A DNA stretch of 64,000 nt from Verrucomicrobiaceae bacterium. Lineage in GTDB: Bacteria > Verrucomicrobiota > Verrucomicrobiia > Verrucomicrobiales > Verrucomicrobiaceae. The position numbers and the translations under genes were made by a program. Where the stretch lies: contig JACKQF010000009.1 of NCBI GenBank assembly GCA_024232965.1, positions 62,001 to 126,000 on the forward strand. Reading direction: 5' to 3'. How positions within the stretch are numbered: position 1 is the first letter of the stretch; each line of letters begins with the position of its first letter. The notes below the pieces were generated by a model, which saw only the letters and a program-made list of their open reading frames with translations, was not told where the DNA came from and searched no databases. Of this stretch, positions 50,085 through 59,623 are shown in pieces.

Positions 50085-52268
50085 TTAGGCTTGGCTGCGC
50101 AGTTGGAAAGCGCGGAAGTAGTGCAGGGTGGGGTAGTCAAAGCGTTGCTGCAGGGCCTCGCGGAGGACGGAAAGGCTTTCCATGCCGTGTTCGTCTGCGG
50201 CTTTGCGCAGCATGGCTTCATCCTCCGCGCTGTAAAAATCTCGCGGCTCTGCCGGGAGCAACTTGTTTTGGATGGCTTGAGCCAAGTGGTTGTGAACTGT
50301 GCTGGCGGCAAGCCCACGCTGCTCCGCGATTTTTTCAGCGCTCATGCCTTGCTGAAACAGGCGAACACTTTCCAAGGCGGTGTTGGAGGTGCCGTTGGTC
50401 TTCATCTTGGGCGTTGGCGGTGCTGGCGTTTCGCTGCTGAATGCTTGGGGCTCGTGGTCCTTGAGCCACTCTTTGATGCTGGAGACAAAGGCCTGCCCGT
50501 AGTCAGCGAGCTTTTGACTGCCGACGCCCGGGATGTCCAAAAAGGCGCGCTCATCCTGGGGATAACTGCGGCACATGTGACGCAGGCTTTGATCGCCAAA
50601 CACGACGTAGGGTGGCACGCCGCGTTCGTCGGCCAGACGTTTGCGCAGCGCGCGGAGTTCGTCGAAGAGTCCTTCATCGCAGACGATGCTGCCGGCGCGT
50701 GCGACCTTGGTGGCTGATTTTAGTGGCGCTGCGGGCGGGGTGCGGGTGACGATGATGGGCGTGCGATTCATCAAGGCAGCGGAGCCTTCTCGGGACAGTG
50801 ACAATGTCTGGAAACTGTCGGGGCTGGCGTCGATGTAACCGAGCCGGATTAACTGCCGCCCCAGCGCCGTCCATTCTTCGCGCGGCATGTCTTTGCCAAT
50901 GCCGTAGGTGCTGAGTCGGTCGTGATCCCACTTGCGGATCTTTTCTGTATTGGCTCCGGCGAGGACTTCCACGACGTGATTGAGTCCGGTAGTGAAGCCG
51001 CTCTTTTGCCGAATGCGAAAGATGCAGCTCAGCAGCTTTTGCGCCTGGGTGGTGGCGTCCCATTTCTCACGTGGCTCCAGACAGATGTCGCAGCCGCCGC
51101 AATTGTCTCCGGGCCATTGTTCCCCGAAGTAGCGAAGCAGGGCGGTGCGGCGGCATTCGGTGCCTTCCGCGAAGTCTGCCATCTGGCGCATTTGCTGAGT
51201 GGCGATCTGGTGGGCCTGCGGATCGGTGACTTCGTCGAGGAACTTCAAATTTCGCACGAGATCGCCGCGTGAATACAGCAGCACGCAGTCTGAGGGCAGA
51301 CCGTCGCGTCCGGCGCGGCCAGTCTCTTGGTAGTAGCCCTCAATGTTCTTTGGTAGGTCCGCATGGATGACGAAGCGGACGTCCGGTTTATTGATGCCCA
51401 TGCCAAAGGCGATGGTGGCGCAGACGATTCGCACCTCATCGCGAATGAAGGCTTCTTGGTTGGCGGCGCGTTCCTCCGGCTGCAACCCGGCATGGTAGGC
51501 GACGGCCTTGATGCCTTCCGCCATCAGTGCAGCGGCGATGCCTTCCGCAGACTTGCGGGATTGCACATAGACGATGCCTGCCTCGCCCGGGCGGCTCTGG
51601 ACGAATTCGTAGACTTGTTGGGTGGACTTGCTCTTGGGGACGATGGAGTAGTTCAGGTTGGGGCGATTGAAGCTGGCGAGAAAGATCTGTGGATCCGGCA
51701 GTTGCAGTTGCCGAATGATGTCCTGCTGCACCTGACCCGTGGCGGTTGCGGTCAGGGCCAAAAAGGGGACGCCTGGAAGGTGCTGCCGCAGTTGTGCTAG
51801 CTGCCGATATTCGGGACGAAAATCGTGGCCCCATTCGCTGATGCAGTGGGCCTCGTCTACGGCGATGGCGGTCACCTTCCAGCGTTGCAGGTCGTCCATG
51901 AACCCACTGGTCACGATGCGCTCCGGCGCGGCGTAGAGCAGTTTGTAATGTCCCTCTTCAAGTCCGGCGCGGCGGCGTTGGGCCTCGCTACCCTGGATGG
52001 AGGAGTTCAAAAACGTCGCCGCCACACCGCTGGCGGTCAGGGCGTCCACCTGATCTTTCATCAACGCGATCAGCGGGGAGATGACCAACGTCACCCCATC
52101 CCGTGCCAGAGCTGGCAATTGGAAGCAGAGCGACTTTCCCGCACCCGTTGGCAGAATGGCCACCACGTCCTTTCCCGCCAGCGTAGCGTCCATGATTTCC
52201 CGCTGAAGAGGTCGGAACGTATCGTAGCCGAACGTTTGTTTGAGGAGGTCTGGCAGAGGCGATGGCAT
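50085..52268 (-). CDS. recQ: ATP-dependent DNA helicase RecQ
   Basis: RecQ is a 3'-to-5' DNA helicase for recombination and repair. The 727-residue product has Walker A PTGAGKSL, DEAH box (VDEAHCISEWGHDFRPEY, a RecQ signature), and motif VI QETGRAGRDGLPSDCVLLYS. The zinc-binding Cys set is in CRRTALLRYFGE and CGGCDIC, and the RQC winged helix and an HRDC domain (about 530-610) follow. An extra C-terminal helix-turn-helix domain (SAEKIAEQRGLAASTVHNHL) is of the type attached to many RecQ proteins. ATG 52268 is well placed. Confidence 0.96.
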   Translation of the reverse strand: MPSPLPDLLKQTFGYDTFRPLQREIMDATLAGKDVVAILPTGAGKSLCFQLPALARDGVTLVISPLIALMKDQVDALTASGVAATFLNSSIQGSEAQRRRAGLEEGHYKLLYAAPERIVTSGFMDDLQRWKVTAIAVDEAHCISEWGHDFRPEYRQLAQLRQHLPGVPFLALTATATGQVQQDIIRQLQLPDPQIFLASFNRPNLNYSIVPKSKSTQQVYEFVQSRPGEAGIVYVQSRKSAEGIAAALMAEGIKAVAYHAGLQPEERAANQEAFIRDEVRIVCATIAFGMGINKPDVRFVIHADLPKNIEGYYQETGRAGRDGLPSDCVLLYSRGDLVRNLKFLDEVTDPQAHQIATQQMRQMADFAEGTECRRTALLRYFGEQWPGDNCGGCDICLEPREKWDATTQAQKLLSCIFRIRQKSGFTTGLNHVVEVLAGANTEKIRKWDHDRLSTYGIGKDMPREEWTALGRQLIRLGYIDASPDSFQTLSLSREGSAALMNRTPIIVTRTPPAAPLKSATKVARAGSIVCDEGLFDELRALRKRLADERGVPPYVVFGDQSLRHMCRSYPQDERAFLDIPGVGSQKLADYGQAFVSSIKEWLKDHEPQAFSSETPAPPTPKMKTNGTSNTALESVRLFQQGMSAEKIAEQRGLAASTVHNHLAQAIQNKLLPAEPRDFYSAEDEAMLRKAADEHGMESLSVLREALQQRFDYPTLHYFRAFQLRSQA

Positions 52269-52464
52269 GGGTTACCCATGGACCGGAGACCCAGGAGTTC
52301 AAGTGTGGGGAGTGGTTAATCTAATACCTCTGGAGTCTCTGAACATTTTTCTGTATGACTGTTGGATTTCGTATCGACAGGAGAATGGGTTGCCGTCAAA
52401 ATCACTTGGCATAGTTTCTTATGCGCTTGTGCTTTGTTTCCAGAACCGTTTTCCCGAAACCGTT

Positions 52465-55400
52465 ATGAGTCAGCAGCCAATAAAATCTGAAGTGCCCTCG
52501 CCAGACCCAGTGATCAAGGCGGAGGCAGATGCCATCAAGGATCAGCGGAAGATTCGTCTCCCGGAGGATATCAATCATGGGAAGCCTCCCGGTGCGGTGG
52601 GGCTAGCGCTTTCGGGTGGAGGCATCCGCAGTGCGACTTTTGGGCTGGGGGTGATCCAGGCGCTCACTTCGTTGAAGCTGCGTGCCTTCAAGCCTGGCCC
52701 TGGGCAGTGCATTTTGAACTGGATTGACTATGTCTCCACGGTATCGGGTGGTGGTTACATCGGTTCGTGGCTGGCTGCGAATCGTCAGCGTCGCAGGGCG
52801 TCTGGGGCATCGACGGATTTTGCGAGTGAGGATGGCTCTCCCAGCATCAATCACCTGCGTCGCTACAGCCGTTACTTGGCACCAGAGGCGGGGTTTACCA
52901 GCGCCGATACGTGGACGATGATTTCAATCTGGCTGCGCAACACGATCCTGATCCAAGCGATGGTGTTTTGCATGTTGGCGGCTTGTCTGTTAGCCGCTCG
53001 GGCCTGGTTGCCTGCGGTGGACTTTCTTTCGAGTTGGACGTGGCCTGTACCGGAATGGGTGTGTGAGAAGATCAGGGGACCGATGGGTGTCCGTCCGTTT
53101 CCGTTCATGGTATTCCAATACATCTTTTTGTTTGCGGGTACTCTGCTTTGTTCGCGGGAGTTAAAGCAATACGACATTGACCGGGACAATCCGCCGGAAG
53201 CGGGGCCTCCAAAAGAGGTGCCGGTAGCATCGCCGCAGGGAAACATTATGGGGATTCAGGGGATTTCTCTGGTGGTCATCATCTCCGCGATGCTTGGTGC
53301 GTCAGGCTTGTACTGGCGGGCACTGCGGTGTTACCCAGATGTGCTGGAGGATGGTTATGCTTGGCTGCTGGCGGCATTTATTGCGCTCCTCGGTGTCTGT
53401 TTGGTGAGGGCCTCTGCGCACCGACTCGAGAGAAAGAAGCCGTTGGTTTTTCTGATGCTTTGGGCTGCCGTTACGTTGATCAATGCGGGGCTCTTCCATG
53501 CTGTGCAAGAGATCATCCGCTGGATGACCACCCTGAAACTGGTCGGCGAACTCGGCGGGGTGAACGCTGGTGCTGCGATGGTGGCTTCGTGGGGTCCCTT
53601 TATGGTGACGATGACGTACACGCTGGTGTTGATTGCCTGTCTGGGGCTGATGGGCAGGCGTATTCCGGATAAGGTGAGGGAGTGGTGGAGCCGTCTCGGC
53701 GCTTGGCTTTTGATTTATTCGATCGCTTCACTGTTGGCGTTTGGGCTGAGCATTTGGGGGCCGGTCTTGATTGATTGGTTGGGCTCCAAATGGGATGGCT
53801 GGCTGGCAGACTCCGCTGTGGTGGCCTGGGGCTTGGCGACGCTGACTTCGGTCCTAACGGGCAAAAGCCCAGAGACAAGTGGAAAGGGCAGGAGTAGCGG
53901 ACCGATGACTGTCCTGAAAGGCATGATCCCTCTGATCGTGGTGGCAGGATTGTTGATCGGCGCGGCGTGGGTGACCCGGTGGTGTCTGACGCCAGACGAG
54001 GCCATCAATCCAGATTCGTTTCTCCATGGCATACAGCAGGGTGGTGCCTGTCGGTTCTTGATTTGGTTTGGGGGTTTTACCTTCGCGGGTTGGTTGCTGG
54101 TAAAGTTGGTCGATATCAATGAGTTTTCGCTGAACCAGTTTTATCGCAACCGACTGGTTCGCTGCTATCTCGGTGCGACGAAATTGCGGGAAGATCGTCG
54201 GCCGCATCCCTTCACTGGATTTGATTTCCAGGACGATTTACCGATGACGGATCTGGCCGCGAAAGATTACCCAGGGCCGTTCCCCTTGATCAATACCGCA
54301 TTGAACACTGCCCAAGGCGGGGACCTTGACGCGCAGGAACGTCAGGCGGAATCCTTCGTGATCTCACCACTGCACGCGGGGTACAAGCGCCGTCGAGCGG
54401 TGGCGCTGCCGCGTCGAGAAGAGCCAGTGCGTGAGGGGCTTTTTGAGGGGGATGCACCGTCGAATGCGGAGACCGACCACTTGCCCTTGGTGCCCGATGG
54501 GACGCCGGATCAAGGCCGACAGCATGATGGTTACTGCAAGACGGAAGAGTGGATGACCAGCGTGAATCCTCAGAAGCCACAGGGACAGCCAGAGAAGTTG
54601 ACTCTAGGCACTGCGCTATCGATCTCTGGCGCTGCGGCCAGCCCGAATAGCGGATACCACACCAGCCCAATGATGGCATTTCTGCTGACGCTGTTTAATG
54701 CGCGTCTCGGCTGGTGGGTGCCGCATCCGGCCCGTGATGAGAGGTGGCGAACCGCGCCAGCGAGCGTCTTCGGCTTTTTCCGATACCTCATTTATGAGCT
54801 CTTTGGGCTAGCTACGCCGAAGGAGAAATTTGTTTACCTTTCCGACGGTGGTCACTTTGAAAATTTGGGCATCTATGAGCTGGTCCGCCGCCGCTGTCGC
54901 TTCATCATCGCTGTTGATGCAGAGCAGGATGGAAACTACAGCTTCCATGCCCTCGGGACGGCGATCCGGCGCTGCAAGGTGGACTTTGGAGCGCATATCG
55001 AAATCAATGTGGAGCAGCTCCGCCCACAGACTCCTAGGGGGGCCTCGAAAGCCCATTGCGCCACCGGGAAGATTCGCTATCAGGATGGGAGTGAGGGCTC
55101 CCTGCTGTACATCAAATCCAGCCTCACTGGTGATGAAGACACGGATATTGTGCAGTACTCCCATGGTGCCGCCGAATTTCCGCACGAGTCCACCGCCGAC
55201 CAGTTCTTCAGCGAATCGCAGTTTGAAAGTTACCGCAAACTTGGGGCACACGCTGCGCACAGTGCGCTCGACGCGGCCGTGAGAAGGCAATCGCGATCCT
55301 CGCAGGAGGCCGGGCACGATGGGGCAGACGCGATTGATTTGCTGAGCCGGGATCTGGACCTCTACTGGGATCAGCCCCCGGCGGCACCGTCTTCCGCTTT

Positions 55401-55890
55401 CGTTAATCATGCAGGAGCCCTGGCGGATCTCTGGAAGAGCGCCGCACAGGACCGGGCAGAGGCGACCCGAACCCTGACGGATGCAGCGGTCTTGCCGCAG
55501 TTTGAGCAGTTCGTGGCGGACTTGAAGAAGATCGATGCCAAGCTGCCAGAGGCGGCCCCCAGGGACCTCTACTACACCGCGCAGCAGATGATTCAGCTGA
55601 TGGAGAATGTCTATCTGGACTTGGATCTTCAGCACGACCTGGACCATCCTGACAACGTCGGCTGGTACACGCTCTTTAAGCAGTGGGCCAATAACGAGGT
55701 GCTGAATGTGGCCTGGAACCAGTCCAAAGGCACTTTTGGAAAACGATTCGCTGCATTTTGGGAGGACCTGCGCGGGATGGCAGAGGCGGATGGCTGTGCC
55801 CACGCTGCGAGCACGAAAAACCTAAACAGTGGTGCTTCAGTAAAACCCGATCTCGATGCGGCACAGCAGCCTGACGAAGACAATACCTAG
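52465..55890 (+). CDS. Giant membrane-embedded patatin-like phospholipase
   Basis: This 1141-residue protein splits a patatin catalytic domain around a block of about ten membrane helices. The oxyanion hole is LALSGGGIRSATFG (GGG at 51-53), and the nucleophile lies in STVSGGGYIG (S94), with T or S where most patatins have the first Gly of GxSxG. Membrane helices fill about 150-560. The catalytic Asp is far downstream in YLSDGGHFENLGIYEL (D794). The C-terminal 250 residues are soluble and helical. It should hydrolyse lipids at a membrane. ATG 52465 is chosen; the frame is open upstream into the recQ promoter region. Confidence 0.85.
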   Translation: MSQQPIKSEVPSPDPVIKAEADAIKDQRKIRLPEDINHGKPPGAVGLALSGGGIRSATFGLGVIQALTSLKLRAFKPGPGQCILNWIDYVSTVSGGGYIGSWLAANRQRRRASGASTDFASEDGSPSINHLRRYSRYLAPEAGFTSADTWTMISIWLRNTILIQAMVFCMLAACLLAARAWLPAVDFLSSWTWPVPEWVCEKIRGPMGVRPFPFMVFQYIFLFAGTLLCSRELKQYDIDRDNPPEAGPPKEVPVASPQGNIMGIQGISLVVIISAMLGASGLYWRALRCYPDVLEDGYAWLLAAFIALLGVCLVRASAHRLERKKPLVFLMLWAAVTLINAGLFHAVQEIIRWMTTLKLVGELGGVNAGAAMVASWGPFMVTMTYTLVLIACLGLMGRRIPDKVREWWSRLGAWLLIYSIASLLAFGLSIWGPVLIDWLGSKWDGWLADSAVVAWGLATLTSVLTGKSPETSGKGRSSGPMTVLKGMIPLIVVAGLLIGAAWVTRWCLTPDEAINPDSFLHGIQQGGACRFLIWFGGFTFAGWLLVKLVDINEFSLNQFYRNRLVRCYLGATKLREDRRPHPFTGFDFQDDLPMTDLAAKDYPGPFPLINTALNTAQGGDLDAQERQAESFVISPLHAGYKRRRAVALPRREEPVREGLFEGDAPSNAETDHLPLVPDGTPDQGRQHDGYCKTEEWMTSVNPQKPQGQPEKLTLGTALSISGAAASPNSGYHTSPMMAFLLTLFNARLGWWVPHPARDERWRTAPASVFGFFRYLIYELFGLATPKEKFVYLSDGGHFENLGIYELVRRRCRFIIAVDAEQDGNYSFHALGTAIRRCKVDFGAHIEINVEQLRPQTPRGASKAHCATGKIRYQDGSEGSLLYIKSSLTGDEDTDIVQYSHGAAEFPHESTADQFFSESQFESYRKLGAHAAHSALDAAVRRQSRSSQEAGHDGADAIDLLSRDLDLYWDQPPAAPSSAFVNHAGALADLWKSAAQDRAEATRTLTDAAVLPQFEQFVADLKKIDAKLPEAAPRDLYYTAQQMIQLMENVYLDLDLQHDLDHPDNVGWYTLFKQWANNEVLNVAWNQSKGTFGKRFAAFWEDLRGMAEADGCAHAASTKNLNSGASVKPDLDAAQQPDEDNT

Positions 55891-55914
55891 CTTTATCGGG
55901 AGGCCCTTCCCCCC

Positions 55915-55966
55915 CGGAGAACAGCGGCATGGGCCGCAAACGGCAGTTGCGTCTGCCGATTCTCCG
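55915..55966 (+). ncRNA. Predicted compact three-way-junction RNA element
   Basis: Three perfect helices nest in 52 bases: CGGAGAA/TTCTCCG (55915-55921 with 55960-55966), GCGGC/GCCGC (55924-55928 with 55933-55937) and CGGCAG/CTGCCG (55941-55946 with 55953-55958). Junction linkers are 2, 3 and 1 bases. It lies 24 bases after the patatin stop and about 100 bases before the aldehyde dehydrogenase start, so it may be a leader element, a processed 3' end or a terminator without a T-tract. Confidence 0.45.
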
Positions 55967-56064
55967 CCGAAAATGCCGCCCCGCGCTAGCGGGCCGATGC
56001 TGAAGGCAACATTTTTGCCGTTCGGCGCGTTACTTCTTTTCTCCAAAAACGAACCTGAAATCTG

Positions 56065-57495
56065 ATGAGCATCCCCCACCTCCCTGCCCTCCGCCGTGGT
56101 AAGCCTTATGAAAGTCTGGACAAGGTCCAGGTGAAAGATCACCGCAGTGGCGAAGTGATGGCTGAGGTCAGCCAGGTCAATGCCGGCATCGTCCGCAAGG
56201 ACATGAGCAAAATTGGCGAGGCCCGCGCAGCGCTCAAGAAGTTCACGGTCCAGGAACTCATCGACATCACGGCCAAGGCCGGGGAACTTTTTCTGAATGG
56301 CACCCTGCCGCTCGGAGATAAAGGCCACACCCAGACGCCCCAGGAGTACATCGAGACGCTGTCCCGCACCAGCGGTCTTCCTCACATCATGGTGAAGCGG
56401 AACATGGCCAAGATCCACTATGCGCTGACCCACATGCCGGTCATCCTCAACGGTCTATCCCGTGGGCTCGACCTGACGGTGATCGATCGTGGCTTTGGCG
56501 AACAGGCCGGCAGTCCCGTCGCCTATTTCCCGACGACGAAAAGCCTCGGACTCGTGATGCCCAGCAATTCCCCTGCGGTGAACTCCCTGTGGCTGCCGTC
56601 GATTGCTCTGAAGATCCCGGTCGTCATCAAACCTGGCCGTGAAGAGCCTTGGACACCTTTCCGCCTCATTCAGGCTTTCATCGCCGCTGGCGCGCCTGCA
56701 GAAGCATTTGGCTTTTACCCGACCGATCACGAAGGCTCCAGCGAGGTCATCAAGCTCAATGGCCGCTGCCTCGTGTTTGGCGATGTGAACATTGCGAAGA
56801 TGTATGAAAACAATCCAGCAGTGCAGGTGCACGGACCAGGCTGGAGCAAGATCATCATTGGCGAAGACAAGATCGAAAACTGGCGTGAGTACATTGACGT
56901 CATCGTTAGTTCCATCTCGGACAACGGTGGCCGCTCCTGCATCAATGCCTCGGCCGTGCTGGTGCCCAAGTATAGCAAAGAGATCGCCGATGCCATTGCT
57001 GAGAAACTTGGGGCTATTGAGCCTCTCGCACCGAGTGATGAAAACGCTCGCTTGTCCGGCTTCGCCAACACCAAGATGGCCGACTACATTGATGCGGCCA
57101 TTGACGCCGACCTCCAGACTCCCGGTGCTGAAGACGCCACGGCGAAGTATCGCAGCGGCCCCCGCAAGGTTGAGTTTGAAGGGGGGACCTATTTGCGTCC
57201 GACGGTTATTCGCTGCGACTCGTATGACCACCCTTTGGCGAATCGCGAGTTTCTCTGCCCCTTTGCCAGCGTCGTCGAGGTGCCACAAAAGGAAGTGCTG
57301 AGCAAAATCGGCTACTCGCTCATTGTCACCGCCATCACTCAAGATCCAGAGTTCATCAGCGAACTGCTCGAGTGCCCCACCATCGACCGCCTGAACATCG
57401 GTGCGATTTCCACCATGAAGATCTCCTGGGATCAGCCGCATGAAGGGAACATGTTTGAATTCCTCTACAAGCGTCGGTCCATCGACTGCGCTTGA
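56065..57495 (+). CDS. Aldehyde dehydrogenase family protein
   Basis: This 476-residue protein has the ALDH fold: cofactor-region YFPTTKSLGLVMPSNSPAVN and PVVIKPGREEPWTP, and a catalytic Cys in NGGRSCINASAV (C292), where the usual motif is GQxC. The conserved general-base Glu region is less clear, so it may be an unusual subgroup acting on a specialised aldehyde, or an acylating or non-standard enzyme. The iron alcohol dehydrogenase 48 bases downstream probably shares the aldehyde as intermediate. Confidence 0.85.
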   Translation: MSIPHLPALRRGKPYESLDKVQVKDHRSGEVMAEVSQVNAGIVRKDMSKIGEARAALKKFTVQELIDITAKAGELFLNGTLPLGDKGHTQTPQEYIETLSRTSGLPHIMVKRNMAKIHYALTHMPVILNGLSRGLDLTVIDRGFGEQAGSPVAYFPTTKSLGLVMPSNSPAVNSLWLPSIALKIPVVIKPGREEPWTPFRLIQAFIAAGAPAEAFGFYPTDHEGSSEVIKLNGRCLVFGDVNIAKMYENNPAVQVHGPGWSKIIIGEDKIENWREYIDVIVSSISDNGGRSCINASAVLVPKYSKEIADAIAEKLGAIEPLAPSDENARLSGFANTKMADYIDAAIDADLQTPGAEDATAKYRSGPRKVEFEGGTYLRPTVIRCDSYDHPLANREFLCPFASVVEVPQKEVLSKIGYSLIVTAITQDPEFISELLECPTIDRLNIGAISTMKISWDQPHEGNMFEFLYKRRSIDCA

Positions 57496-57542
57496 TACGC
57501 TGACCTGACGGATTATCCACCAGCGGAAACGAACGAGGATTC

Positions 57543-58664
57543 ATGGATCTGCGGCCATTTGATCACACCCCACGCACGCGCATCGTGTTTGGCAACGGCA
57601 CCCTGTCTCGTGTTGGCGAACTGGTGCGAGAGAACGGCGGCACGCGCGTCCTGATCGTCAGCGATCCTGGTATCGTTAGGGCAGGCTATTCTGCTCAAGC
57701 GGTTGCTAGCATCGAAGAGGTTGGGCTACAGGCGACGATCTTTGGAGAAGTGCATGAAAACCCCAGCACACTCGATGTGGATCGTTGCGTCAACGCCGCG
57801 CGCGAGTGCGGTGCCGACTTCATCATCGGGCTCGGCGGTGGCAGCAGCATGGACACTGCCAAGGGCTGCAATTTCATCCTAACCAACGGTGGGCGAATGC
57901 AGGACTACTGGGGTGTCGGTAAGGCCACGCAACCCATGCTACCCATGATCGCGATCCCCACGACCTCTGGGACAGGGAGCGAGTGCCAAAGCTTTGCGCT
58001 GATTTCGGATGCAGAGACGCATGCGAAGATGGCCTGTGGTGACCCCAAAGCCGCTGCGCGGGTGGCCATTCTCGATCCTGAGCTGACCATTTCGCAGCCG
58101 GAGCGCGTGACTGCGTGCACCGGCATCGACGCCTTAGCGCACGCTCTTGAGACGGCAGTCACCACCAAGCGCAATGCGCTGTCTGCGCTCTACAGCCGGG
58201 AGGGTTTTCGTCTTTGTCATGCGGGGTTCAGCCGTGTCCTGCGCGATCCCAAAGATGTCGAAGCGCGTGGGATGATGCTCCTCGGTGCTGCCTACGCGGG
58301 GACGGCGATTGAAAACAGCATGCTGGGGGCAGCGCATTCCTGCGCGAATCCACTCACGGCGTTTTTCGATGTGGTGCACGGAGAAGCGGTCGGGGTGATG
58401 CTGCCGCACATCATCCGCTTCAATTCCCAGGTTCCTGAAATCGCCGCAATCTACGAGAGCTACTTCGACGGCGATCTTGCAGATCGCGTCCAGGAGTTGC
58501 TGTGGGAGGCCAAGATGCCGCGCACGATCGGCACCTATGGAGTTTCCGAAGCGGACCTTGATCGGCTCGCAGAGATGGCGGCGCAACAATGGACGGCACA
58601 ATTCAATCCCAGGCCGATAGCCCGGGATGATTTTGTGCAGATCTACCGCGCCGCCTTGGCTTAA
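57543..58664 (+). CDS. Iron-containing alcohol dehydrogenase
   Basis: This 373-residue type III dehydrogenase has the NAD-binding GLGGGSSMDTAKG and metal-site residues in TGIDALAHALET, GAAHSCANPL and DVVHGEAVGVMLP. It would interconvert an alcohol and an aldehyde with NAD(P)H and Fe2+. With the preceding aldehyde dehydrogenase it forms a two-step alcohol-to-acid (or reverse) module. The substrate is unknown. Confidence 0.93.
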   Translation: MDLRPFDHTPRTRIVFGNGTLSRVGELVRENGGTRVLIVSDPGIVRAGYSAQAVASIEEVGLQATIFGEVHENPSTLDVDRCVNAARECGADFIIGLGGGSSMDTAKGCNFILTNGGRMQDYWGVGKATQPMLPMIAIPTTSGTGSECQSFALISDAETHAKMACGDPKAAARVAILDPELTISQPERVTACTGIDALAHALETAVTTKRNALSALYSREGFRLCHAGFSRVLRDPKDVEARGMMLLGAAYAGTAIENSMLGAAHSCANPLTAFFDVVHGEAVGVMLPHIIRFNSQVPEIAAIYESYFDGDLADRVQELLWEAKMPRTIGTYGVSEADLDRLAEMAAQQWTAQFNPRPIARDDFVQIYRAALA

Positions 58665-58755
58665 CGCTGGCCAAATTCGTGCAGGACGCATGTTGCGGGC
58701 CTGCATTCTGCAAGCGAAAGCCCGTACGATGCGCCCTCAAGGCCCGATCTACCGT

Positions 58756-58773
58756 TCGGCACGGTCTCTGCAA
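58756..58773 (+). promoter_or_regulatory. Sigma-54-type promoter of the glycine-zipper lipoprotein gene
   Basis: CGGCACG-GTCT-CTGCAA has GG (58758-58759) and GC (58770-58771) exactly 10 bases apart and fits the -24/-12 consensus TGGCACG-N4-TTGCA except at two positions. The ATG lies about 42 bases downstream. Confidence 0.6.
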
Positions 58774-58813
58774 GTTAGAAGCTTGGCGATTCAATCCCCG
58801 CCTCATCTAACTT

Positions 58814-59068
58814 ATGAAACACGCAAAACTTAAAATACTTGTTCTCATGACCTCCCTTTCATTTGCCTCCTGCGCGGGTGGTCCGAATGCCCGCCAAGGG
58901 ACGGTCCTCGGTGGTCTGGGTGGAGCCGCCGTTGGTGGCATCATTGGAAATCAAAGTGGGCGAGGCCTTGAAGGTGCCGCGATCGGTGCCGGTCTCGGCG
59001 CATTGGCTGGCAACGCCATTGGTGATTCGCGTGACCGCCGCTACTACGGTCACCCGCGCCGTTATTGA
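58814..59068 (+). CDS. Glycine-zipper lipoprotein
   Basis: This 84-residue protein has a lipoprotein signal (LSFASC, Cys20) and then a Gly-zipper region (VLGGLGGAAVGGIIGNQSG, GAAIGAGLGALAGNAIGD) similar to OsmB/SlyB-like proteins that pack as membrane-spanning hairpins. A basic Tyr/His-rich tail follows. Such proteins support envelope integrity under stress. It is preceded by a -24/-12 promoter and closed by a strong terminator, so it is a single-gene unit. Confidence 0.85.
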   Translation: MKHAKLKILVLMTSLSFASCAGGPNARQGTVLGGLGGAAVGGIIGNQSGRGLEGAAIGAGLGALAGNAIGDSRDRRYYGHPRRY

Positions 59069-59091
59069 TTCACAAAAACTCCCAGCACAAA

Positions 59092-59129
59092 AGCGCCCGG
59101 CTCGTCTCCTGAGTCGGGCGCTCTTTTTT
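59092..59129 (+). terminator. Intrinsic terminator after the glycine-zipper gene
   Basis: AGCGCCCGGCTC pairs with GAGTCGGGCGCT (one G-T wobble) and is followed directly by CTTTTTT. Confidence 0.9.
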
Positions 59130-59269
59130 GGGTTTGTGGAGCATCGTGCAAATGGCAATAGCCCACTTTTGGCATCGGGCATTTTGCACTTTGTTTGCCT
59201 GCGCGGTGGTGATGCTTGTGAAGCTGAATGCCTAGTGCCGTGGTCGATAAGGGGTGGTCGAGGGTTGCT

Positions 59270-59285
59270 GGCATGGCACCTGCAA
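59270..59285 (+). promoter_or_regulatory. Sigma-54-type promoter of the small lipoprotein gene
   Basis: TGGCATG-GCAC-CTGCA has GG (59271-59272) and GC (59283-59284) exactly 10 bases apart. The ATG lies about 68 bases downstream. Confidence 0.55.
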
Positions 59286-59351
59286 TTGACAGGGAAGGCG
59301 TCCCACACGCCCGAAAAACACAAACACCAAACAACCCAACATAGCTCAAAC

Positions 59352-59528
59352 ATGAAATCTCTCACACTTCTCTCCATTCTCCTCGTCTCCCTGAGCCTCT
59401 CCCTGGCGGTGACGAGCTGCAAAGAAGAAAAAGGCCCCGCTGGTAAGGTGGGCGAAAAGATCGATGACGCTCTGGATGCTCGTCCCGCTGAAGGCCTTCG
59501 CGACGCTGCTGAAGATTTGACGAAGTAG
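59352..59528 (+). CDS. Very small lipoprotein (entericidin-sized)
   Basis: This 58-residue protein has a lipoprotein signal (SLAVTSC, Cys23) and a short, charged amphipathic mature part (KVGEKIDDALDARP, LRDAAEDLTK). It recalls entericidin-like or small envelope-stress lipoproteins, but the sequence is too short to assign. It has its own -24/-12 promoter and precedes the GlsB-type gene by 95 bases. Confidence 0.7.
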   Translation: MKSLTLLSILLVSLSLSLAVTSCKEEKGPAGKVGEKIDDALDARPAEGLRDAAEDLTK

Positions 59529-59623
59529 CGCCGCGATCCCCGACCGGCGTGCCGAATTTTGGCACCCGGTTTGGGGGAGCAAAAAAACAATCTGACACGA
59601 CCACAACTCACTCCTTTAACGCT

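Noticed and set aside
55871..55972. CTGACGA at 55871 and GAAA at 55969 recall the conserved core pieces of a hammerhead ribozyme.
   Set aside because: The first lies inside the patatin coding sequence, and no helix II or helix III can be drawn between and around the two elements.
59546..59574. A fourth sigma-54 promoter before the GlsB-type gene.
   Set aside because: The element TGGCACC-CGGT-TTGG lacks the near-invariant GC of the -12 box and sits in a short inverted repeat that may be a terminator, so it is not listed as a feature.
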